Assembly: GCA_937885465.1 (NCBI GenBank)
Contig: CAKZZM010000017.1
Span: 1 to 15,627, forward strand
DNA from: an uncultured Bacteroidales bacterium
GTDB lineage: Bacteria > Bacteroidota > Bacteroidia > Bacteroidales > Paludibacteraceae
Direction of reading: 5' to 3'
DNA: 15,627 nucleotides
A program made the translations under genes and the position numbers. Position 1 is the first letter of the stretch; each line of letters opens with the position of its first letter. The notes beneath the pieces are model-generated. The model worked only from the letters and a program-made list of their open reading frames with translations. It did no database searches and was not told where the DNA came from. Below are positions 1-6,654 of the stretch, one piece after another.

Positions 1-31
1 AGTAGCGCATCGTGTCATTCAAACTGAACAT
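1..31 (-). CDS. 5' end of a gene leaving the left edge (possible IS66-type tnpB)
   Basis: On the minus strand an ATG at 31-29 opens a frame MFSLNDTMRY that stays open to the window edge. Only ten codons are visible, so the assignment is weak. Support for a real gene is the Bacteroidetes-type promoter box at 57-64, which would place the transcript start about 20 bases before this ATG. The opening residues resemble the start of IS66-family Orf2/TnpB accessory proteins (MFxLN-type beginning), and the minus-strand sequence from 110 begins GTAA, as many IS66 ends do. Both resemblances are recalled rather than searched. A usual IS66 layout has tnpA ahead of tnpB, and there is no room for it here, which counts against a complete element. 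It could also be an unrelated gene. Confidence 0.3.
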   Translation of the reverse strand, partial: MFSLNDTMRY

Positions 32-32
32 A

Positions 33-90
33 ATATTTTAGGATTTGTTTCGACTGCAAAATTACTGCCGCCCAACAAATCCCAAAATAT
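33..90. repeat. 17-bp inverted repeat with 24-bp spacer
   Basis: The arms are 33-49 (ATATTTTAGGATTTGTT) and 74-90 (AACAAATCCCAAAATAT). They are complementary at 16 of 17 positions, with one mismatch at 40/83. The 24-bp spacer 50-73 contains a leftward -7 box. As RNA it would form a stable hairpin downstream of the GH2 gene, so it may act as a terminator or attenuator. As DNA it could be an operator, or the flanks of a very small invertible promoter. The sequence alone does not decide between these. Confidence 0.6.
57..86 (-). promoter_or_regulatory. Candidate Bacteroidetes promoter facing the left edge
   Basis: On the minus strand TAATTTTG at 64-57 fits the Bacteroidetes -7 consensus TAnnTTTG. 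A TTTG at 86-83 lies 18 bp upstream, close to the usual 19-21 bp spacing of the -33 element. It would start transcription near 50 and lead to the ATG at 31. No experimental support is visible. Confidence 0.4.
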
Positions 91-139
91 GCACTTTAAT
101 GGAGGGTTACTATGATACAGGATATTTATATTCAATTAA

Positions 140-2575
140 TCAGTGTGATTCGAATGAACTCTTGGCGGATTTGAGTCCGGGTGTTTTGGCTTCAAGGGTG
201 ACTTTGCCGGGCTGTCGGGTTGAGCGGAGTATAGCGAGTGCGCCTCCGCGGTAGAGGTTCACCGTGTTGGTCTCGAAGTACAAGTTAGTGAAATGATCGC
301 CGTTGTCAAAGGCAATCAGTTTCGCTTCTCCTTGCACGGTGAGGGTGACCTCGCCTTCGTAGTTGTTAACCGCGCGGCCTTTGCTGTCCACCGCCTGCAG
401 ACGGACGTATTGGAGGTCCATACCATCGGCTTTGAAATCCTGCGGTGTCTCCACGGTCATCTTCAGCGCCACCGCCTTACCGGGTGTCTCCAGCATGTGA
501 CGGCAGACCTCTTTGCCGCCGTTACGACCGATGGCAAGCACCTTGCCGGGCTCATAAGAGAGGTTCTTCCAAAGGAAATTATTGGTATATTTATCCTCCT
601 TTGCCACGCCTTTGCGCGTTGATTCGTCGGCGCGGACGTTCTGCTTGACACCGAGGCTCCTGCCGTTCATGAAGAGCTCCACTTCGTCGCAGTTAGAGAA
701 GACCTGCAAGGTGATGGTATCGCCTTTTGCCGGTTTCCAATAGAACTCCGACATCTCTGCGCGGCCGGAGAGGATGTCGTTCCACCAACTGGACTTCTGC
801 TCCGCCTCTAATACACCTATGTGCACCAGCGGTTCGTCGGCTTTGAAGACCGAACGGACGAGGTACGCCGTGGGGTAAGGTGCGAGGGTGTGGTCGAAGA
901 AAGAGTAGTTCCAGCCTTTCTTGGGCCATCCGTCACTCTCTCCCCAATATTCTACAGCGCCCCAATACGCCAAGCCGACCATTTTCTCCCGGTTCATACC
1001 CAGCCACGGACGTATCCAGTCGTTAACCGATGCCTCGGATTGGAAGATAATCAGGTCGGGGTTGTATTGGAGGTACGACTCATAGTTCATGTACTGGTAG
1101 TTGATGGAGGTCACTTCCTCTATCTGTCCCAGTTCGGGGCAGATGACTTTGTCTTCGTCGTTGAATCCCGGATCGGGACGGCGTATACCGTTGGCACGGG
1201 CGGGGAACATCGCCGCCGTAGAAGGGCGGGTGCGGTCGTAGCGTTTGAGCACTACGTCAAGCACCTTGAACATGGTTACGCCCCAGTCGGCAGTCTCGTA
1301 GCCCGAAGCGTTCTCGCGGTGCTGCATCTCGTTGCCGAGACTCCAAAGGATGATACAAGGGTGATTACGGTCACGCTTGACCCACTCCTGCAAGTACCCG
1401 AACCAGCAGGAAAGGAAAGGCTCGCGACCTCCCCAGCAGTTGCCGTCCGTGGACCATTTGTCCACATACTCGTCCACGACGAGGATACCGAGCGAGTCGC
1501 AGAGGTCGTAGAGTTCCACGGGATAAGGGTTGTGCGAACAACGGACGGCGTTGTAGCCGAAGTCCTTGAGGCGGAGCAACTGACGCTCTATCGCGCGGCG
1601 GTATGCCGCTACGCCCACCGCTCCGAAATCCGAGTGGTTGGCGATACCCTGGAGGAAGATCTTCTTGCCGTTTAGGCGGAAACCGTATTCCTTGCCGAAC
1701 TCGATGGTACGTACGCCGAAGCGGGTGCGCTCCCTGTCTTTGAGTTTGCCGTCACAGAAAACGCTGACCTCCACCGTATAGCGGTACGGGTCGTCGGTAT
1801 CCCAGCGGCGCGGGGAAGGGATGGTCATGGTGTCGAAAGGAATCTCCATGAGGGAGATACGCGGGTTGCCTTTCGGCGCAGTGCGGGTCTTGGCTATCTC
1901 GTTACCCTCGGCGTCGAGAATACGCGCCTCCAGTTCCACGGCTCCTTTCTTCATCGCCGCGCCTTTCATCTCCGCTTGCACGTACACGCGCGCCTCTGCG
2001 TCCGATATAAAAGGAGTGTTCACATAGATGCCATGACGTGCGAGGCCCACCTCGTGCCGGATAACGAGCCGGACATTGCGGTTGATACCTCCGCCGGTGT
2101 ACCACCGGCTGCCGCCCGGCACACCGGTATTGGTATATACCGCCAGAACGTTCGTGCCGTCCCAGTCAATCTGCTTGGTGACATCGCACTCAAAGCCGCA
2201 GTAGCCGTACTCGGTAGAGCCCACTTTGGTACCGTTGAGATAGACATCGCCGTAGTACATCAGTCCCTCGAAATCGACAATGACCCGATGGCCTTTCCAT
2301 GCCGGGTCTGCGGAAAAGGACTTGCGGAACCAAGCGCCCTGCTGCGCCTTGAATCCGCGGCTCGGCTTTGCCGTTGAGTCCCACGGCAGGCCTAACTGGT
2401 AATCATAGGGCATATCCAGCTCCCGCCAGGAACTGTCGTCATAGGCGACCGCCTCGGCGCCATCCTGCTCGCCGAGCGCAAAACGCCAACCGAAATTCCA
2501 TAACAAGTGCTCCGCAGCCGACATGCTGCAGAGAGAGAACAGTACGCACGCAAGTGCCAAAATCTTTCGCTTCAT
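140..2575 (-). CDS. Secreted GH2-family glycoside hydrolase (beta-galactosidase-like)
   Basis: An 811-residue glycoside hydrolase of family GH2. Residues 1-20 form a signal peptide (KRK, a hydrophobic core, then SMSA), so it is exported, probably to the periplasm. The order is a jelly-roll sugar-binding domain (about 24-175, with the GGGINRNVRLV stretch), an Ig-like domain (about 180-290), a TIM barrel (about 295-590), then two C-terminal beta domains of the type common in Bacteroidetes GH2 enzymes (a DUF4982-like region at about 615-690 and an Ig-like region at about 700-805). The acid/base is the Glu of SLGNEM (about 416), and the nucleophile is most likely the Glu of FQSEAS (about 514). 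Both are present, so the enzyme should be active. Substrate is inferred: beta-galactosides, perhaps side chains of rhamnogalacturonan I given the PL4 lyase nearby. A beta-glucuronidase or other GH2 specificity is not excluded. It lies 53 bp after the HTCS gene and has its own -7 box. Confidence 0.9.
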   Translation of the reverse strand: MKRKILALACVLFSLCSMSAAEHLLWNFGWRFALGEQDGAEAVAYDDSSWRELDMPYDYQLGLPWDSTAKPSRGFKAQQGAWFRKSFSADPAWKGHRVIVDFEGLMYYGDVYLNGTKVGSTEYGYCGFECDVTKQIDWDGTNVLAVYTNTGVPGGSRWYTGGGINRNVRLVIRHEVGLARHGIYVNTPFISDAEARVYVQAEMKGAAMKKGAVELEARILDAEGNEIAKTRTAPKGNPRISLMEIPFDTMTIPSPRRWDTDDPYRYTVEVSVFCDGKLKDRERTRFGVRTIEFGKEYGFRLNGKKIFLQGIANHSDFGAVGVAAYRRAIERQLLRLKDFGYNAVRCSHNPYPVELYDLCDSLGILVVDEYVDKWSTDGNCWGGREPFLSCWFGYLQEWVKRDRNHPCIILWSLGNEMQHRENASGYETADWGVTMFKVLDVVLKRYDRTRPSTAAMFPARANGIRRPDPGFNDEDKVICPELGQIEEVTSINYQYMNYESYLQYNPDLIIFQSEASVNDWIRPWLGMNREKMVGLAYWGAVEYWGESDGWPKKGWNYSFFDHTLAPYPTAYLVRSVFKADEPLVHIGVLEAEQKSSWWNDILSGRAEMSEFYWKPAKGDTITLQVFSNCDEVELFMNGRSLGVKQNVRADESTRKGVAKEDKYTNNFLWKNLSYEPGKVLAIGRNGGKEVCRHMLETPGKAVALKMTVETPQDFKADGMDLQYVRLQAVDSKGRAVNNYEGEVTLTVQGEAKLIAFDNGDHFTNLYFETNTVNLYRGGALAILRSTRQPGKVTLEAKTPGLKSAKSSFESH

Positions 2576-2609
2576 GGTAATACAAAATTATCAATTAGTG
2601 ATTTTGGCG

Positions 2610-2617
2610 CAAAAGTA
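2610..2617 (-). promoter_or_regulatory. -7 promoter box upstream of the GH2 gene
   Basis: The minus-strand sequence TACTTTTG matches TAnnTTTG and sits 34 bases before the GH2 ATG, within the 53-bp gap after the HTCS gene. No good TTTG -33 box is seen at the normal distance, and the region upstream is A-rich. It suggests the GH2 gene can be transcribed independently of the HTCS gene. Confidence 0.5.
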
Positions 2618-2628
2618 GTGTATTTTTT

Positions 2629-4962
2629 TTACTCTTTTTGTCCCTTTTGGTACTTTTTTGGGGTAATTCCGTACTGCTGCTTGAAGAGTTTGATAAAATA
2701 ATGCGGGTCCTCAATGCCGACTTTGTAACTGGCTTCTGCTACGGTCATTTTCTCATCGGTCAGCAGCTCGGCGGCTTTCCGCATACGCGCCGAGCGGATG
2801 TAATCGGCAGGGGTCATACCCGTGAGTGTCTTGACGCGTTTGAAGAACAGCGTGCGCCCCATCTGCATCTTGTCGCTGAGGAAATCGACGGAAAGCTGCG
2901 GGTCGGAGACATGTTGGAGCGTAATATACTCCAGATGCTTGAGGAACTCTTTGTCTCGCGCCTCCACCACAATTTCAGGCAGGACTTCTTTCCTCTCCAC
3001 CACCTCGCCGGCATAGGATTGTTTGAGCTGGTCATGACGTTGGAGAAGCGACTGGCATGTAGCTATTAGAAGTTTGGTATCGAAGGGCTTGGTAAGATAA
3101 GCGTCTGCTCCGGCTTTCATCGCCCGTACGCGCTTGTCGTCGCTCGTCAGCGCAGAGAGCAGGATCACGGGTATGGAGCGCGTACGTTCGTCCTTGCGGA
3201 TACGGCTCACCAGTTCGTAGCCGTCCAGCACGGACATCATCACATCGGACACCACAAGGTCGGGTTGTCGTTCCTCTATCCGCCGCCATGCGTCCACACC
3301 GTCCTCCGCCGTTTCGACATGGAAATACTGGCCAAGCAAGGTAGCAATATACTCCCTCAGTTCCTCGTCGTCATCCACCACCAAGGCGTAACGGTCGTTG
3401 TAGGGCGCAGCTGTAGCACCTGTAGCCAATGCGGCGGAATCGTGACGGTTGTCGTCCGGCGTAGCGATAGCGGCATTACGCGCCTGCTGCTCCTCCGTCA
3501 TGAACTCGTTGGGGCGATAGGCAGATGCCTCTGCCGGAAGCATGACCTCGAAGACCGAGCCGTTGGGTTCGGCAGGCGTGTATGCGATGGTACCATGGTG
3601 TAATTCCACCAGCGTACGGGTGAAATGGAGACCTATACCCGAGGCATTCGCCGAAGAGAAAGAGGTGTGCATATAGGCGTCGAACACATGCTCGCGGCGT
3701 TCGGGCGTTATGCCGATTCCGTCATCCGAGACACGCAGCGACAGCACTCCGTTCTCTATGCCTGTACGAATCACCACGTGTCCGTTCTGCGGCGTATATT
3801 TGATAGCATTGGAAATGAGGTTGTACGCCACCATCTCCAGTACCCAGCGGTCTGCCGGCATGGTATAAGTGCGATGAGAGGTATGGAAATCCAAGGATAT
3901 ATGTTTCCGTTCCGCCCAAAGATAGAAATTGAGATAAATCTCACGCAGGAAGCCGATGACCTCCGTCTCCTCCAGATGCAGTTGCAGCGTGCCCTGCTGC
4001 GCCATACGGAACGAGAGGAGCTGGCTTACCAGCCGCAACATACGCTCCGTAGAGACCTGCATGGACGCAATAGGCTGCCGCATATCGAGGGGTATATTGT
4101 TGAGCGAAGAGATACGGTCAATCGCCGAGCGGATGATGGTCAGCGGCGTGCGGAACTCGTGGGAGATATTGGTGAAGAAGAGCATCTTGTAATCCGTCAG
4201 TTCCTGCTCCATCTTCAGCCTGTTGCGCAAAGCCTGCATATGCATCACCTGGCGGTAGATGATTAAGGTCAGTGACACAGCCAGGACCATGTATAGCACT
4301 ATCGCCCACCATGTAGCCCACCATGGACGAAGGATACGGACTGCCACCGAACACTCCTCGCTGACGGCATTGTTATCATAGGCACGAACGCGGAAAGTGT
4401 AGTGCCCAGGACGAAGATTGCGGTAGAGGGCAAACGAATACGGCTGCGGTTCCGACCAAGTCCTGTCCACACCGTCCATGCGGTAGCTATACAGCGTTCC
4501 CGCCGTAGAATGGTAGTTGAATGAGGAGAAACGGAAGGTAAGTGTGTTCTCGTTGTGATGCAGTCTCACGGACTGCCGGTCAGTTGACGGAAGCGGAGTA
4601 TTGTTCACCAGCAGGTCTGTTATGCGCGGCTGCCGGGCATGCGCAGAAGCCGTCCGCTCCGGGTTGAAGACCGAGATACCTTCGTCCGTGCCGAACAGCA
4701 GTCTGCCGTTCGGCAGGCGGCATGCCGCATTATCGCTATAGACATTGCGGAGCAGATTGTAATTATCGTATATATGACGGGTAGCCCCTGTAGCAGGAGT
4801 GTAGCAGGTGATTCCGCGCTGGGTAGCCATCCAGAGCACCGCAGCGTTATCGATGACCAGCGAATGGACATAATCGGACATCAGTCCGTCCGCCGCAGTA
4901 AGATGCCGCACGATAGTGTTCCCCGCATGTAGAACACGCCGTTGCCCAAGGTGGAGACCCAC
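2629..4962 (-). CDS. HTCS regulator, C-terminal part (Y_Y_Y, kinase, receiver, AraC domains), frameshifted from its N-terminus
   Basis: This is the cytoplasmic and membrane half of a hybrid two-component sensor-regulator. Numbered from the GTG at 4962, it has the last propeller repeats (about 15-110), a Y_Y_Y domain (about 135-210), one transmembrane helix (about 213-237), a HisKA domain with phospho-acceptor His in ISHEFRTPLT (about 268), and an HATPase with N box NLISNAIKY (about 382) and G boxes DDGIGI and GIGLHF. A receiver domain follows, with acidic pocket VVDDDEE, phospho-acceptor Asp in VVSDVMM (about 573) and Lys in LTKPFD. The end is an AraC-type DNA-binding domain (about 690-777). 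All signature residues are intact. Family homology begins only near residue 14, so the GTG at 4962 is not a natural start. The true gene continues in another frame from 6482. Joined, the protein would be about 1,284 residues, normal for HTCS proteins. It probably senses a pectin fragment and controls the neighbouring genes. Confidence 0.88.
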   Translation of the reverse strand: MGLHLGQRRVLHAGNTIVRHLTAADGLMSDYVHSLVIDNAAVLWMATQRGITCYTPATGATRHIYDNYNLLRNVYSDNAACRLPNGRLLFGTDEGISVFNPERTASAHARQPRITDLLVNNTPLPSTDRQSVRLHHNENTLTFRFSSFNYHSTAGTLYSYRMDGVDRTWSEPQPYSFALYRNLRPGHYTFRVRAYDNNAVSEECSVAVRILRPWWATWWAIVLYMVLAVSLTLIIYRQVMHMQALRNRLKMEQELTDYKMLFFTNISHEFRTPLTIIRSAIDRISSLNNIPLDMRQPIASMQVSTERMLRLVSQLLSFRMAQQGTLQLHLEETEVIGFLREIYLNFYLWAERKHISLDFHTSHRTYTMPADRWVLEMVAYNLISNAIKYTPQNGHVVIRTGIENGVLSLRVSDDGIGITPERREHVFDAYMHTSFSSANASGIGLHFTRTLVELHHGTIAYTPAEPNGSVFEVMLPAEASAYRPNEFMTEEQQARNAAIATPDDNRHDSAALATGATAAPYNDRYALVVDDDEELREYIATLLGQYFHVETAEDGVDAWRRIEERQPDLVVSDVMMSVLDGYELVSRIRKDERTRSIPVILLSALTSDDKRVRAMKAGADAYLTKPFDTKLLIATCQSLLQRHDQLKQSYAGEVVERKEVLPEIVVEARDKEFLKHLEYITLQHVSDPQLSVDFLSDKMQMGRTLFFKRVKTLTGMTPADYIRSARMRKAAELLTDEKMTVAEASYKVGIEDPHYFIKLFKQQYGITPKKYQKGQKE

Positions 4963-6482
4963 ATACCTTCGTCGGCATCTTCGCAGAGGTCACTGATGTC
5001 GCTATAGTTCACCTGTTCCTCCGTCAGCACATGGATATATCGGGACGAATCGGCTATCAACTCATCCGCACGGAATACATACAAGCCGCTTTTGCCGCCC
5101 GCCCACATGCGGCCGTGGGTATCCTCCGTCAGCACGCGGAAACCGTCCGCCTCGGGGAAGAAATGAAGGAAGCCGTCCCCTGTCAGAAGATCCAGCGAGG
5201 CATTGTAGTTAGCCACCCATAGCCGTCCCTCCGTATCTTCGTACAGATCCATCACATTATTGGAGGCGATAGAGGCGGGATTGCCGGGTTCGTGCATATA
5301 GACGGCACCGCTTTTGTTATGTAGTCCTCTCTGGCGCGTACCTACCCATCCCTCTCCGTTGCGGGTGCGCAAGACTGTATGCACATCCTTGCCGTCTAAC
5401 TGTGGATACGGACGGAGCGTCAGCGTAGCTGTGTCCAGCAGCATGGTGTTGCCGATGGTGTTAGCCACCAGAATATCTGTTCCTAACGGACGGAGTATAG
5501 CCACACGGTTGGTGCGGAACGAGGGGGCATTATCCTGTATCATCAGGTGCGTCACATCGGTCTGCGGCGCAGCTATCACCTCCACACCGTGCGCATCGTC
5601 GCAAACGAAAATGTTGCCGTCCTCATCCATCGTCATGGAGATGAGGAAATCCGTAGCGAGCAGTCCGCTCCGGCTGTCTATGCGGCGTTGCTCTTGCGTC
5701 ATATGGTCATAGAGGGTGAGGCCGGAACCGTTGGTGCTGACCCATGTGTAGCGTCCGTCTGGCGAGGTGCATACAACATACTTACGGCTATCCACCAGCG
5801 GTATGAGACGGGATTCAAAGACATGAAGTTGCACCTGTCTGCCGGAATGGCGGTCGAGCCAGACGAGCCGCCCCGTGCGGTCAATGACACAGGGGTTGAG
5901 ACGGTTGTCGAAGATGATGGTCTCCCATCCGCCGGTATGGAGCATCTGCTGCGCCCGATGGTAGCCTTCCGTCTCACGCTCGGGATGAGGCACATCGGCA
6001 CTATTATAGAGTTCGTATTTCAGTTCGCCCTCCGCATAGCGGTATGCTACAGCCGCACCGTTCTCCTCCCACAGCCAGAGGGTGGTATCCACCTCCGCAT
6101 AGTAACGGAACTGCGGCCGTTTACCCAGCACGGACATATCCAGCCATCCGCCTCGGTCCACATCATAAAGCGAATAGAGGTCGCCCTGCTGCCGCACAAG
6201 CATCAGTCCGGACGAGAGACTCCTCAAACCGTTGATATGGTTGGTATACAGCAATGCGTTCGCCTCTTGGTCATGCCGGAAGAGAGTGAAGAAATACCCG
6301 TCGTAACGATACAAACCGTTCGGCGTGCCGAGCCACAGGAAGCCCTGTCGGTCGATAGCCACATTGCGGATATTATTGTCCGGCAGGCCGTTGCCGGAAT
6401 TGATAGTACGGGAATATAGTTCCGCCGCCTGTAGCGGCAGCATTGCCAACAAAGCAACGATACAAAAGAATGTGCGTTTCAC
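4881..6482 (-). CDS. HTCS regulator, N-terminal periplasmic sensor part (beta-propeller repeats), truncated by frameshift
   Basis: This is the sensor half of the same regulator. I place the start at the GTG 6482-6480, giving VKRTFFCIVALLAMLPLQA as a signal peptide. Starts further upstream (to 6593) are open, but they lie over or before the -7 box at 6507-6514, and that upstream stretch is AT-rich and non-coding in character. From about residue 22 the protein is built of two-component-regulator propeller repeats; GLPDNNIRNVAIDRQGFLWL and GTPNGLYRYDG are typical. The frame runs to WVSTLGNGVFYMRG, then leaves the family consensus for 12 residues and stops at 4883-4881, while the consensus continues in the neighbouring frame. 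As read it would be a soluble periplasmic fragment without kinase or DNA-binding parts. Confidence 0.85.
   Translation of the reverse strand: MKRTFFCIVALLAMLPLQAAELYSRTINSGNGLPDNNIRNVAIDRQGFLWLGTPNGLYRYDGYFFTLFRHDQEANALLYTNHINGLRSLSSGLMLVRQQGDLYSLYDVDRGGWLDMSVLGKRPQFRYYAEVDTTLWLWEENGAAVAYRYAEGELKYELYNSADVPHPERETEGYHRAQQMLHTGGWETIIFDNRLNPCVIDRTGRLVWLDRHSGRQVQLHVFESRLIPLVDSRKYVVCTSPDGRYTWVSTNGSGLTLYDHMTQEQRRIDSRSGLLATDFLISMTMDEDGNIFVCDDAHGVEVIAAPQTDVTHLMIQDNAPSFRTNRVAILRPLGTDILVANTIGNTMLLDTATLTLRPYPQLDGKDVHTVLRTRNGEGWVGTRQRGLHNKSGAVYMHEPGNPASIASNNVMDLYEDTEGRLWVANYNASLDLLTGDGFLHFFPEADGFRVLTEDTHGRMWAGGKSGLYVFRADELIADSSRYIHVLTEEQVNYSDISDLCEDADEGMWVSTLGNGVFYMRGTLSCGILLRRTD
4921..4924 (-). other. 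One-base deletion (frameshift) in the HTCS gene
   Basis: The plus strand has CCCC here (GGGG on the coding strand). Reading upstream codons gives FYMRG and then a stop, while the -1 frame from the same point gives GNTIVRHLTAADG, which continues the propeller. Adding one G to the tract would join the halves perfectly as MRGNTIVRH. The site lacks a canonical slippery heptamer, so a real indel or an assembly/read error is more likely than programmed frameshifting. Confidence 0.85.
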
Positions 6483-6506
6483 GGACGTTTGTTCTAAAAT
6501 CCGAGG

Positions 6507-6514
6507 CAAAGATA
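6507..6514 (-). promoter_or_regulatory. -7 promoter box of the HTCS gene
   Basis: The minus-strand sequence TATCTTTG fits TAnnTTTG exactly. Transcription would begin near 6500, leaving about 18 bases before the GTG at 6482. This is the main argument for that start over the upstream ATG codons. The -33 element is not clear. Confidence 0.5.
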
Positions 6515-6603
6515 GCATTTTTGTACAACACATGCAAGTAAAAAATGTAGTTTTTTGTCCGTTTACGTATAAAATTGCATAAATTATGAACAATTCTATA
6601 CAT

Positions 6604-6615
6604 AATACATGTATT
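6604..6615. promoter_or_regulatory. 12-bp perfect palindrome in the lyase promoter (candidate operator)
   Basis: AATACATGTATT is perfectly self-complementary. It lies 8 bp upstream of the -7 box at 6624-6631, over the spacer and near the place expected for the -33 element. That position suits a regulator-binding site for the HTCS or another factor. This is inference from position and symmetry only, and short AT-rich palindromes also arise by chance. Confidence 0.35.
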
Positions 6616-6623
6616 TTTTAGTG

Positions 6624-6631
6624 TACCTTTG
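6624..6631 (+). promoter_or_regulatory. -7 promoter box of the PL4-rha operon
   Basis: TACCTTTG matches TAnnTTTG and lies 23 bases before the lyase ATG, giving a short leader. No clear TTTG -33 box stands at the usual distance, which fits a promoter needing an activator. It is divergent from the HTCS promoter at 6507-6514 within the same 172-bp gap. Confidence 0.55.
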
Positions 6632-6654
6632 CACCGAAATCTAAAGAATGTATC

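Noticed and set aside
45..254. A small 69-codon plus-strand frame at the left edge
   Set aside because: It crosses the inverted repeat and runs into the 3' end of the GH2 gene on the opposite strand, with no promoter or recognisable product.
821..1675. A 284-codon open frame on the plus strand opposite the GH2 gene
   Set aside because: It is antisense to the conserved GH2 catalytic barrel, its product is rich in Val, Arg and His with no recognisable motif, and it arises from the high-GC third positions of the true gene.
2711..2724. A 14-base match (TCAATGCCGACTTT) to the right-edge repeat
   Set aside because: It falls in the conserved AraC-domain codons for KVGIE, so the match is most likely coincidence rather than another repeat copy.
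4915..4930. Programmed -1 ribosomal frameshift making a full HTCS protein
   Set aside because: The codons at the shift, CGG GGA, do not form an X XXY YYZ slippery site and no obvious downstream pseudoknot was seen. HTCS genes are not known to need it.
5547..6419. A 290-codon open frame on the plus strand opposite the HTCS gene
   Set aside because: It is a shadow of the propeller repeats. The translation has no family features, and the minus-strand reading is clearly conserved.
6483..6593. An N-terminal extension of the HTCS protein starting at 6593
   Set aside because: The stretch is AT-rich, contains the -7 box at 6507-6514, and would put 37 non-family residues before a good signal peptide.
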